Source: Cunninghamia lanceolata (Eukaryota > Streptophyta > Pinopsida > Cupressales > Cupressaceae). From it: 64,000 bases of DNA. Numbering within the stretch: position 1 is the stretch's first letter; each line of letters starts with the position of its first letter. The stretch lies in the NCBI GenBank assembly GCA_027924645.1, contig BSBN01000233.1, positions 11,488,501 to 11,552,500 on the forward strand. Direction: 5' to 3'. Below, one piece after another: positions 1-9,600 of the stretch. The notes under the pieces were generated by a model, which was given only the letters and a program-made list of their open reading frames with translations, had not been told where the DNA came from and did not search any database. A program made the translations under genes and the position numbers.

Positions 1-798
1 TGTAGATTAGATATATACCAAATTTGGGTTTTGGAAGGTGGAAACTTCATGGACAAAAGAGTGAGCACCCTTTTCCAATGCAATTTTTTTTCTGAGGGGT
101 TCTTGATATTTTCTACTACAGACTGCAACAACTTTAGAGATTCCTAACAATGTTAAATTAAGGGACAAAAGAGTAGGCACCCTTGTACTTTTATGGTTAT
201 TTTATGTTGTTTTCTTTAGATCTAGATTCTTCTAGCTCCACACCAACCTCCTGCAAATCCTCTCCATAGAATCTGACACCTGTAACCCACAATCACAAGA
301 GAGGGGTTGGGGGTTGTGGCGTTTAGGAGCTTACCTTGGTCAAGCCTCAGAATGGCATTCAAGCCTTCCAACATCATTGTTAGATAGAGAGTGTGTGTCC
401 TTGTAAGACTGAGGAAAAAGTAACGATATGATAAATGATTTAAACACAAAGTAAATGTCACCTCAAAGGTGAAGCTCTCATGGGGAGATGAAGATATTTC
501 ATGCCATGAGGGGATGGATTGATGAAGATAAATCTACAAAAAAATGAAAAAACACAACACAATATGGTTGCAAGTATGTACCTAATTAGTGTTGTCATTG
601 ATGTCAACATATCCTTGTTGTCATTAGTGTCAACTATATCTTATTCTTTTACTTGTTTTGAAGACTTGTATGTTGAGGATATTGAGAAAATTAGCCTCTC
701 AAGAAGAAATAATTGAGTTACAGAGAAGTGTAGTATAGACAGTGAGTTGTATGATGAAGAACAGTCTGGTAAATTGCTCCACATTTATTTCTTATTAA
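1..798. other. Unassigned AT-rich flank
   Basis: No coding region can be supported here. The short open frames lack codon structure and recognisable motifs. Two similar phrases about 'ggacaaaagagt...gcaccctt' occur near 50-75 and 160-185, suggesting an old degraded repeat. This is the DNA into which element A inserted. Confidence 0.5.
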
Positions 799-803
799 AG
801 ATG
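799..803. repeat. Left target-site duplication of element A
   Basis: AGATG immediately precedes the TGTTG start of the left LTR, and the same five bases follow the right LTR at 8979-8983. A 5-bp duplication is normal for Ty3/gypsy integration. Its survival shows that A is one intact insertion and not a recombinant. Confidence 0.93.
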
Positions 804-1230
804 TGTTGTGTGGTTACACAACATGCCCCATTTTGCATTATCAAAACAGGGACCCAACTTTTGGCTTGGCTTGTGTTGTCTGTTTTCTGGCGGTTTGGTA
901 AAAATGAGTCAGGTGCATCATCACCATGAAGGTCAGGATGAGGTTGGTCATCATCATGAGGTCAGTTTGTCAAAGTTCATATTTTGTTTCTATGACCTCA
1001 TATTTAGAAAGAGCTTGAAATTCCATGCAGGTTTCCCTTTTACATCACCTGAAAATTCATCCATATGAGGGAGTTATGCACAGTCAAAGTTTTGGTCAAA
1101 CCTGATAATCGCAAGTGATCATCATATTTTTATCCTGTCATGTTGTCAAGATCATCATGATCTTGTTTGTCTACCCGATATTTCGTAATGTCCTCCTACC
1201 GAGAAATATGACCTTTTGCTAATATCCTGA

Positions 1231-1696
1231 TGACGTCATCCTAACCTGATAAACGAAGAAGCAAATATCAGGATGACATCATCATCACATTTCCCTTCGG
1301 CAGGATATTTTCCAAAACCATGATCCAGTTCGCGAATATGACGATGACGTCATGTTCTAAGTTTAACAAAAGCCCCGGATATCCTGATGATCATCATCAT
1401 CCTGATCTTTCGAGAGGGTTACCTTGGCCGCAAAGGGGTCATATTACATTCACCACTTGATCATCTTCCTTAGGTGACCCGATATTACATTTATCCCCTG
1501 ATCTTAACTAAACATGACGGTGACATCATCTTTTGCATTTTAATGAAGCCCAGATATGACGATGACATCACCATCATATTCCTTTCCTCAGCAGCAGGAT
1601 CATATTTCATATCCTCCTATTTTCCTTCGACATGATGATGATGATGATGTCATTCTTTTCCCCAATATACAGAAGTGAAACATGACGGTGACGTCA
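1231..1696. promoter_or_regulatory. TGACGTCA dyad cluster in 5' LTR
   Basis: Exact TGACGTCA palindromes lie at 1231, 1345 and 1689. Two further positions (1521, 1563) read TGACATCA where the right LTR still has TGACGTCA. This octamer is the classical bZIP (CRE/TGA-type) site. The positions in U3 upstream of the TATA box fit an enhancer role, which is inferred. Confidence 0.55.
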
Positions 1697-1868
1697 TCAG
1701 GACATTCGGAAGGGGGAGCATCATATTTCCAAAATATCATGCAGACGAAAGTTTTAAGTCTTGCTATCGGGCTTATCTTGAGTTATCATGCCGATAGAAC
1801 ATGTCTTCCCGATGGATGGACATCATCATGATTTTTGGCGTCGGTATAAGTTTAGCCGTCGGCCTAAG

Positions 1869-2035
1869 GTAAAATTTGTCATCCCGACCATGTGTAGTCA
1901 CGCTGATACATACATGATCATATTTGGAGCCCGATTGCCTGTAGCTGCATATTTTGAGGCCTGTTTAATAAAACGTTTTACTTCCTGTTGTTTATCCACA
2001 TGATGATGAACTTAATGTTTGTCTGTTTATTGCAG
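1869..2035 (+). other. Candidate intron in the element A U3
   Basis: A donor-like CTAAG|GTAAAATTT is followed 167 nt later by an acceptor-like pyrimidine-rich TTTATTGCAG|GA. A short frame from ATG 1788 would run through the junction in phase for about 46 codons. The same signals are present at +5667 in the right LTR. No transcript evidence is available. Confidence 0.3.
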
Positions 2036-2290
2036 GAAGTCATGATGCTGTTAGAGCTGTTGCTAAGCATTGTATGGTTGCACATGGAGGCAACATGAAC
2101 CAGAAGTGAGGAGGATATTGTCAAATATGTTGTTTGCTAGCTGGAGACCGAATCAAGTTGAAGATGCTGGAATATTCTGTGCCAGCTGTACATTTGCCAA
2201 CTGGCGAAGTATGTGCTTTTCATCTGGACCGTTGATTATTATGAGAGGATCATGATCCTTGGATCATTGTAACTGTTTTTTGGCATTTGC

Positions 2291-2300
2291 TCTATATAAG
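2291..2300 (+). promoter_or_regulatory. TATA box of element A 5' LTR
   Basis: TCTATATAAG lies about 1.0 kb before the LTR end; the paired copy is at 7958-7967. It is the best candidate for the start of the genomic RNA, with R beginning some 25-35 nt downstream. Confidence 0.65.
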
Positions 2301-3317
2301 AGCCAGATCCTGATACATGAGGGAGAATATACAAAAATAGAATATACAAAAATAGGATATACAGAAGGGGGATATACATTAATAGACATTGGAACATCTG
2401 GCATTAAGGCCGATTACTGTAGAATCAATTAGGAGATCGGATTACTGAGACTAATGAAGATACAATTGTTGAAATGTCAAGGTTCTTTCTTCAGATCACT
2501 GTAAATGTACCTATTCTTGAGCATACTGAATGGATATGAAGTTTTAGATTACATCCTGATTGTAAATTTTACGTAATCTTCCTGTTGATTTCTGGATATG
2601 TACTGGTGAATGCTGTGTTCAACTAGAAGCGCTTTCATTTCATTACATGTTGTTATCAACTTTTCCTTTGAAGATTTGCACTGGATCATGCGGATTTGTG
2701 GAATGTCCTGGTGAAGTATGATTCTAGTTTCCTTCTTTTCATTGCATGTATGGGAGCTTGTATGTGGATCAGTGATCTAAGTCAAATAGTTTTGGGAATC
2801 TCATTCTTTAACCCTTTTCCTTTATTTTAATTTCATAAATTCATCACCATAACTGCAAATCATGATAAATAACAAGCAGAAATACAGAGGTATGCTGAAA
2901 TCTCGTAGGTAACTGAAAATCATTAGCATATTTGAGTTAAATGCATGTAGTATTGAAAATATCATGCAAAGAATCATAAATCATGGTAGAAATCATGCAA
3001 ATATCAGCCTGTAGGCACATTATTTGAGTGAATTCACAGTGCAGAGGTAGAATTGTTGGAGATTTATGCAGAGTAGACATACAGAGCAAGATATTTGAAG
3101 GAATGATGATGAACTTTGCAGAAATACGTAAGGCCCCTGAATGGAAAACAACAACACACATCAACCACTGAGTAACGTCAGTAGATTAAGACCTAATCAA
3201 CGGAAACTTGGGATCATGAATTCTCTGAATTCATCATATCTTTCAAGATGAGTAAAGGTTGTTGTGTAACTTTTATTCTATGTTTGTGAATGACCAACAT
3301 CATGATCAACATATAAT

Positions 3318-3335
3318 TGGCGCTAGAAGGAGGGC
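3318..3335 (+). other. Primer-binding site of element A
   Basis: TGGCGCTAGAAGGAGGGC begins six bases after the LTR end and opens with TGG, as expected for pairing with a tRNA 3' CCA end. The same site follows the LTRs of array C (44552-44569 and 59488-59505). I cannot name the primer tRNA with confidence. Confidence 0.75.
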
Positions 3336-3431
3336 GTGAGCTGTTTCTCAGCAAATAATTTCTTTTCAGTTGATGTGATATCCCCTGCCTCTGTTTATCA
3401 GCCCGCTTTAAATCTTGCTAACATATCTGCA

Positions 3432-3664
3432 GGCCCCTCGCTTCTAACGCAACATATAATTGGCGCTAGAAGGAGGGCAGAACTGGAAAAGACACCACTG
3501 CTTCAGTCATCATTCATTTTATGCAGGCCCCTCGCTTCTAACGCAACATAAATTGGCACTAGAAGGAGGGCAGAACTGGAAAAGACACCACTGCTTCAGT
3601 CATCATTCATTTTATGCAGGCCCCTCGCTTCTAACGCAACATAAATTGGCGCTAGAAGGAGGGC
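3432..3664 (+). repeat. Tandem copies of the primer-binding-site region
   Basis: After the true site, the phrase AACATA(TA)ATTGGCGCTAG and the following AAGGAGGGC recur at 3451, 3545 and 3638, with periods of 94 and 93 bp. Each unit carries a bit of LTR-end-like sequence (CAACAT), the primer site, and a spacer ending in CCCCTCGCTTCTAACG. The copy at 3545 has TTGGCACTAG. The internal region therefore holds four potential primer sites in all. Confidence 0.85.
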
Positions 3665-3899
3665 CTGAGCTGTAAATTTCTGGATTTCTACAAATATTGC
3701 ATAAATATTTCAGCATTTCAGTTAAATGTCTGCAAATATCTCTTATCTGAGATGTTTTGGTTGCACCTTTGCAAAGATCTAGCTCGAAACATCAAAGATT
3801 AGTTTGATTTTCTGAACTTTCAAGTTTTATTCTGAGATATGATGGATCTCCTTAAAATTTCAAAATACTAAAAAAATTGAAAAATATAGTCTCATTTTG

Positions 3900-5276
3900 A
3901 TGGATGTATATGAAGGCAATTGTCAAGTTAACATTCCTTTATTTCAGGAAACTTTGAGTAGGCAGCTTTACCCTCACAGTTTGTCTAACTTTGGTTTATC
4001 TACCTGTTGCAGGATACACCAGACTGTGGAACACAGCGAAATAAATTGTTTAACTTTCCTTACAAGGTTGGATTTATACTTGAAAGGACTAATATTCTTC
4101 CCGGATGTGTTCAGGGCCGAAATTTGCCAGGAAAATGAAGAAGGCTGGCAGCGAAATGAGGAAATTCTGGAACAACAAGCAGATGCAGCACCAGAAGTTA
4201 TTAATTGTCCAGACACTAAAGTGGATCGCTCTAAAGATTTTGAATTATACTTGTCCAGAAATATACAATGTAGTCAAATATTAGGTTTATCCACTGATGA
4301 TGTCCTGATTGAAAGCTGGTGCAGATTACATGACGAAGAGCATTCAGAAAGGGATTGTTACGCCTGCTTGATCATGTTGAAAAAGATTCTAGAAAATACA
4401 GTAGCTGAGTCGGTTATAAAAGGTAATGAAGAGGAAACATCTTTCCTTGATTCATTTTATTGTGAGATTGATAGGAGTTCTCTACTTCCTAATACAAGTA
4501 AGGATCAGTCAGTATGCAAGTATGAATCTTGTGAAAATTTTAGAGAAGAAACCACTCATCAGGATAATATTTTTGATTCTGATCCTAATACTTTTGATAA
4601 AGAAGATGAAACATCTTTCCTGGAGTCATTCTATGGTAAAGAGAAGTGTAAACAAATAGTAGAACAATTTAAATGCACTCCTGATGATGAAGTTCCTATG
4701 ATAGTAACTCAGGAAGTCATAGAGAAGAAAATAAATGCTGATTTACTACCTAACTGGGTTGAATTGAATGATCAAATGCAAGAATGTTGCAGGTTAATGG
4801 AACCAGATCCTTTACTAGATAGAAGATGTGAATTATTTAATGAACAATTCCTGAAAGATGAAGATGTAGAAGACTTTGGAGTTGTTGTGCATAATCAGTT
4901 GTTACTCCAGAAATATTTTGAGAATGAAACAGGGGAGTGTTCTTATCAAGTGAAAGTTGTTTCTCTTTTACAGTCAAATGATTTAGAAATGATAAATTTC
5001 TGTATATCAGGTTATGATGATAAAGATACTTATTTAGATGCTGATGTGCAGGAAATTGAAGAAAATATTGAGAAGTTTCCTGAACTGGAAGATAAACTGA
5101 ACATCCGGAATGAAGGGATAAAGTTGGATAAAGATGAAGAATTAATACATCAAGATTCATACATCCTTCAATTTGAAGAGAGACCAGGCACTGAGCCAAG
5201 CAGTGAAAATATAATGACAAATGGAAGACCAGCTGCCAATGAAGAAGCATGTCCAACAAAATCAGAAATACACTAG
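3900..5276 (+). CDS. Intact ORF of element A with CHHC finger modules
   Basis: This is an uninterrupted frame of about 458 codons from ATG 3900 (an in-frame TTG lies just before) to TAG 5274. It is not gag or pol. Two modules follow the pattern C-x2-H-x3/4-H-x4-C: one near residues 36-50 (CCRIH...C) and one near 141-156 (WCRLHDEEHSERDCYAC). The stretch before the second module (FELYLS...CSQILGLS...D.LI) matches the spacer ORF of array C (FEMHLS...CQLLSIP...D.LI). The rest is acidic, with a repeated phrase EETSFLDSFY / DETSFLESFY near residues 179 and 255. The relation to the C spacer is seen directly. A zinc- or nucleic-acid-binding role is inferred from the resemblance to gag fingers. That it stays open while all C frames are broken suggests recent amplification or selection. 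Confidence 0.75.
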   Translation: MDVYEGNCQVNIPLFQETLSRQLYPHSLSNFGLSTCCRIHQTVEHSEINCLTFLTRLDLYLKGLIFFPDVFRAEICQENEEGWQRNEEILEQQADAAPEVINCPDTKVDRSKDFELYLSRNIQCSQILGLSTDDVLIESWCRLHDEEHSERDCYACLIMLKKILENTVAESVIKGNEEETSFLDSFYCEIDRSSLLPNTSKDQSVCKYESCENFREETTHQDNIFDSDPNTFDKEDETSFLESFYGKEKCKQIVEQFKCTPDDEVPMIVTQEVIEKKINADLLPNWVELNDQMQECCRLMEPDPLLDRRCELFNEQFLKDEDVEDFGVVVHNQLLLQKYFENETGECSYQVKVVSLLQSNDLEMINFCISGYDDKDTYLDADVQEIEENIEKFPELEDKLNIRNEGIKLDKDEELIHQDSYILQFEERPGTEPSSENIMTNGRPAANEEACPTKSEIH

Positions 5277-5597
5277 GTTGTATTTCTCTTTTCCACAGTG
5301 AATGATGTTGAATACTATTTTGATTATGGAAATTTAGGATATAAGACATGCATATGGATTAATCATGAACATGATGAGCTGCCTCAGTTGTTGATCATCA
5401 AGAGTCATTCTGTTGAATACAGTGAATTCAGAATATTAGAATATTTTTCAGAATATAAAGATAAATTTGCTAGGTTGAGAACCATAACTGATACCCTAAG
5501 ACTCCTGCACAATCAAAAGAAGTATGCAAATACAGGTGTATTTGGGTTGTTTTCTGGTTTTTGTTTGCCTAGTAGTGGTTTGTATATAATTTTGTAG
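5277..5597 (+). CDS. In-frame extension downstream of the A ORF stop
   Basis: The frame of the preceding ORF continues after one TAG for about 106 codons to a stop at 5595-5597. The first part reads through a pyrimidine-rich TATTTCTCTTTTCCACAG, which looks like a 3' splice acceptor. The segment could be a second exon, a readthrough tail or chance. It includes NDVEYYFDYGNLGYK and a charged segment, with no family I recognise. Confidence 0.35.
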   Translation, partial: VVFLFSTVNDVEYYFDYGNLGYKTCIWINHEHDELPQLLIIKSHSVEYSEFRILEYFSEYKDKFARLRTITDTLRLLHNQKKYANTGVFGLFSGFCLPSSGLYIIL

Positions 5598-6107
5598 GTT
5601 AGTTGTTTGTACAGTTTGCTTGTTCTGTTTCTGTTGTTTCCTTTTGTAGGTTAGCTGTTTGTACAGGTTGCTTTTTGCTTTTCTTTGTTGAGTCTTTGTT
5701 TTGGTTGGGCAAAACTGGTGCACCTTGTTACTTAAGAACACTACTTAAATTGTTAGAATTCAAAAGTTGAATATAAGTTTTTACATAGGTTGTAATTCAT
5801 ATCAATGTAGGTATTCTTGATCAGGTCTGTGGTATCATATTCATCAGTACTACTTTTCTTGAGTCAAGGTGATCCTCACAATGACACACCTAACAGCCTT
5901 GGGTTTGTTGAACATATCAGTGTAGGTGTTAAGTGAAAAATCTAAAGGTTGCCCTTGCTACCATTGCAATTCTCAACTTAATTTCAACAAGTGACCATTC
6001 CTTGTATCATGAGGCTACAAGTGTTATATCTTAAGAATTAAATTCAAAATATAAAATAAATAAAATAATAAAATGGATTTTCTGAAATCCAGATTAAGTC
6101 ATCTAAG
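5598..6107 (+). other. Non-coding 3' internal region of element A
   Basis: No gene is supported. A T-rich phrase (TTTGTAGGTTAG...TGTTTGTACAG) is repeated near 5594 and 5645. The sequence near 5760-6000 resembles the 3' internal regions of array C (near 37000-37150 and 51880-52020 on the other strand). Confidence 0.5.
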
Positions 6108-6219
6108 TAACTCTACCGGAGCTATAGACGCTTGCTGGCAGTGGGGCTCTACTTAGGAGAATTGCAACGATAACCTTGCCGGGGCTATGGACGCCTGCTG
6201 GCAGCAAGGCTCTATCTGG
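6108..6219 (+). other. Twin stem-loop motif, element A copy
   Basis: Two ~47-nt modules start at 6108 and 6171 and share CCGG.GCTAT.GACGC.TGCTGGCAG and a GGCTCTA end. Outer stems can form in each: CUCUAC with GUGGGG in module 1, and CCUUGC with GCAAGG in module 2. The two modules use different bases to keep pairing. The same pair occurs in both C bodies. This suggests a conserved RNA structure near the 3' end of the internal region; its role is unknown. Confidence 0.6.
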
Positions 6220-6470
6220 TTGGCTATGAGGGATGAACCAAACTACGTAGCTTAACACCAGTCACTGACTTATTCAACTCACTTTCAAGATGAGTATATG
6301 AATCACATGCACACAATTGATCCCTTATCAATTCACTGTTACATTGATGAACATGATACCAGTTAGAAAGGATTAGGATGCTCATGCTTAATAGGAGTTG
6401 GAAATTTATGTTTTAACTTATCCTCACCTTTTGAATTATTTGAATTTTGTTGTTTTCTTTGGTGGCAAGT

Positions 6471-8978
6471 TGTTGTGTGGTTACACAACATGCCCCATTT
6501 TGCATTATCAAAATAGGGACCCAACTTTTGGCTTGGCTTGTGTTGTCTGTTTTCTGGCGGTTTGGTAAAAATGAGTCAGGTGCATCATCACCATGAAGGT
6601 CAGGATGAGGTTGGTCATCATCATGAGGTCAGTTTGTCAAAGTTCATATTTTGTTTCTATGACCTCATATTTAGAAAGAGCTTGAAATTCCATGCAGGTT
6701 TCCCTTTTACATCACCCAAAAATTCGTCCATATGAGGGAGTTAGGCATAGTCAAAGTTTTGGTCAAACCTGATAATCGCAAGTGATCATCATATTTTTAT
6801 CCTGTCATGTTGTCAAGATCATCATGATCTTGTTTGTCTACCCGATATTTCGTAATGTCCTCCTGCCGAGAAATATGACCTTTTGCTAATATCCTGATGA
6901 CGTCATCCTAACCTGATAAACGAAGAAGCAAATATCAGGATGACATCATCATCACATTTCCCTTCGGTAGGATATTTTCCAAAACCATGATCTGGTTCAC
7001 GAATATGACGATGACGTCATGTTCTAAGTTTAACAAAAGCCCCGGATATCCTGATGATCATCATCATCCTGATCTTTCGAGAGGGTTACCTTGGCCGCAA
7101 AGGGGTCATATTACATTCACCACTTGATCATCTTCCTTAGGTGACCTGATATTACATTTATCCCCTGATCTTAACTAAACATGACGGTGACGTCATCTTT
7201 TGTATTTTAATGAAGCCCGGATATGACGATGACGTCACCATCATATTCCTTTCCTCAGCAGCAGGATCATATTTCATATCCTCCTATTTTCCTTCGACAT
7301 GATGATGATGATGATGTCATTCTTTTCCCCAATATACAGAAGCGAAACATGACGGTGACGTCATCAGGACATTCGAAAGGGGGAGCATCATATTTCCAAA
7401 ATATCATGCAGACGAAAGTTTTAAGTCTTGCTATCGGCCTTATCTTGAGTTATCATGCCGATAGAACATGTCTTCCCGATGGATGGACATCATCATGATT
7501 TTTGGCGTCGGTATAAGTTTAGCCGTCGGCCTAAGGTAAAATTTGTCATCCCGACCGTGTGTAGTCACGCCGATACATACATGATCATATTTGGAGCCCG
7601 ATTGCCTGTAGCTGCATATTTTGAGGCCTGTTTAATAAAACATTTTACTTCCTATTGTTTATCCACATGATGATGAACTTAATGTTTGTCTGTTTATTGC
7701 AGGAAGTCATGATGATGTTAGAGCTGTTGCTAAGCATTGTATGGTTGCACATGGAGGCAACATGAACCAGAAGTGAGGAGGATATTGTCAAATATGTTTT
7801 TTGCTAGCTGGAGACCGAATCAAGTTGAAGATGCTAGAATATTCTGTGCCAGCTGTACATTTGCCAACTGGCGAAGTATGTGCTTTTCATCTGGACCGTT
7901 GATTATTATGAGAGGATCATGATCCTTGGATCATTGTAACTGTTTTTTGGCATTTGCTCTATATAAGAGCCAGATCCTGATACATGAGGGAGAATATACA
8001 AAAATAGAATATACAAAAATAGGATATACAGAAGGGGGATATACATTAATAGACATTGGAACATCTGGCATTAAGGCCGATTACTGTAGAATCAATTAGG
8101 AGATCGGATTACTGAGACTAATGAAGATAGAATTGTTGAAATGTCAAGGTTCTTTCTTCAGATCACTGTAAATGTACCTGTTCTTGAGCATACTGAATGG
8201 ATATGAAGTTTTAGATTACATCCTGATTGTAAATTTTACGTAATCTTCCTGTTGATTTCTGGATATGTACTGGTGAATGCTGTGTTCAACTAGAAGCGCT
8301 TTCATTTCATTACATGTTGTTATCAACTTTTCCTTTGAAGATTTGCACTGGATCATGCGGATTTGTGGAATGTCCTGGTGAAGTATGATTCTAGTTTCCT
8401 TCTTTTCATTGCATGTATGGGAGCTTGTATGTGGATCAGTGATCTAAGTCAAGTAGTTTTGGGAATCTCATTCTCTAACCCTTTTCCTTTATTTTAATTT
8501 CATAAATTCATCACCATAACTGCAAATCATGATAAATAACAAGCAGAAATACAGAGGTATGCTGAAATCCCGTAGGTAACTGAAAATCATTAGCATATTT
8601 GAGTTAAATGCATGTAGTATTGAAAATATCATGCAAAGAATCATAAATCATGGTAGAAATCATGCAAATATCAGCCTGTAGGCACATTATTTGAGTGAAT
8701 TCACAGTGCAGAGGTAGAATTGTTGGAGATTTATGCAGAGTAGACATACAGAGCAGGATATTTGAAGGAATGATGATGAACTTTGCAGAAATACGTAAGG
8801 CCCCTGAATGGAAAACAACAACACACATCAACCACTGAGTAACGTCAGTAGATTAAGACCTAATCAACGGAAACTTGGGATCATGAATTCTTTGAATTCA
8901 TCATATCTTTCAAGATGAGTAAAGGTTGTTGTGTAACTTTTATTCTATGTTTGTGAATGACCAACATCATGATCAACA
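6471..8978 (+). repeat. 3' LTR of element A
   Basis: It is 2508 bp, the same length as the left LTR, from TGTTGTGTGG to GATCAACA, followed by the AGATG duplication. The sequence just upstream, GGTGGCAAGT, is the only candidate polypurine tract and is a poor one. The same bases sit before the C LTRs. Confidence 0.95.
6898..7363. promoter_or_regulatory. TGACGTCA dyad cluster in 3' LTR
   Basis: Five exact TGACGTCA octamers lie at 6898, 7012, 7188, 7230 and 7356, within 466 bp. They are interleaved with ATCATGATGATG tracts, which are also partly dyad-symmetric. This fits bZIP binding upstream of the TATA box at 7958. It is the better preserved of the two LTR copies. Confidence 0.6.
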
Positions 8979-8983
8979 AGATG
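8979..8983. repeat. Right target-site duplication of element A
   Basis: AGATG directly after the CAACA end matches 799-803. Confidence 0.93.
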
Positions 8984-9600
8984 ACGGTTTGCAGATTGGA
9001 AGTAAGTTAGAGATATGTCTGGGGATGCTACATTCTATGTTGGAGCCATCCACATGAAGATCTGAGTGAGTTGTGTTCACTAGAGTGAAACCTACTTTTT
9101 ATGTAAGATCAGTTGGGACAGGAAGAAAGTATTCTGCTTCGCATTCCTCCATAATAAAGTATTTGGCTCTATAGTTCTAGAGGGAAGTCTGGGATGATCA
9201 TAAGTGCTTACAGTGGCAATGGTTTGTGGTTTGGTGGTCTGCAAGCTATATTTCTTTTATGACAGTTGAAGACAATGAAGTTCATGTGTTCTGGTGAGAA
9301 GATTCCTATGGATAAAGTGGTTAAGGTTCATTCGGTTGCTCCTGATGATTATAGTGTGCTTGTGGATGTCTCCTAATCATGTTCCTATCTACACTTTGGG
9401 CATTAAGAAATTGAGATGGTATGTGAAGATTGTTCCTAGATAATGTAGTGTGTAGCTAGTCTTGGCCGACCTAGTTGATCCTAGTGATTGCAGAGATCTC
9501 TAGAAGATTGTGGAAGCACATTGTGGTGTAGAAGATTTTGTTTGAGTCCCAGCTAAGGCATGTCATGATCCTCATTTCATTCCCTTTGCATAAAGTTGCA
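8984..9600. other. Degraded sequence, possibly old retroelement
   Basis: No open frame of useful length is present. A few translated scraps are loosely reminiscent of a Copia-type RNase H end (KYLAL...REVW near 9160-9200), but stops interrupt every frame. I do not assign it. Confidence 0.25.

Larger units (their letters stand above)
804..3311 (+). repeat. 5' LTR of element A
   Basis: It starts TGTTGTGTGGTTACAC and ends GATCAACA, and has the same length (2508 bp) as the right copy at a constant offset of 5667. The first ~1.48 kb (U3-like) is rich in ATCATCAT and TGACGTCA-type dyads and ends at a TATA box at 2291. The last ~1 kb (R-U5-like) ends next to the primer-binding site. Compared with the C LTR, the termini match but the ~4.3-kb coding segment is absent. 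Confidence 0.95.
804..8978 (+). mobile_element. Element A: complete non-autonomous LTR retrotransposon (8175 bp)
   Basis: Two 2508-bp direct repeats flank a 3159-bp internal region, bounded by the 5-bp duplication AGATG. The ends are TGTTG...CAACA. The internal region has a primer-binding site, a tandem duplication of that site, one intact 459-codon ORF and a twin stem-loop motif, but no gag, protease, RT, RNase H or integrase. Its LTR ends, primer site, twin motif and ORF module match array C elsewhere in the window, so it probably moves with proteins from a C-like element. The LTRs differ only by scattered substitutions, so the insertion is fairly young. Confidence 0.93.

Noticed and set aside
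804..3311. Treating the A LTRs as a segmental duplication
   Set aside because: Equal lengths, TGTTG/CAACA ends, primer site and a 5-bp target duplication show a true LTR pair.
3450..3670. Regular repeats considered as a CRISPR array
   Set aside because: Units are ~93 bp with near-identical whole units and no variable spacers, in a plant retroelement.
3460..3675. A 71-codon frame with repeated peptide (HHCFSHHSFYAGPSLLTQ)
   Set aside because: It is only the translation of the 93-94-bp primer-site tandem repeat; no start context or conservation supports a protein.
8984..9600. Possible Copia RNase H remnant
   Set aside because: Only scattered residues fit and stops interrupt all frames; not strong enough to annotate as coding.
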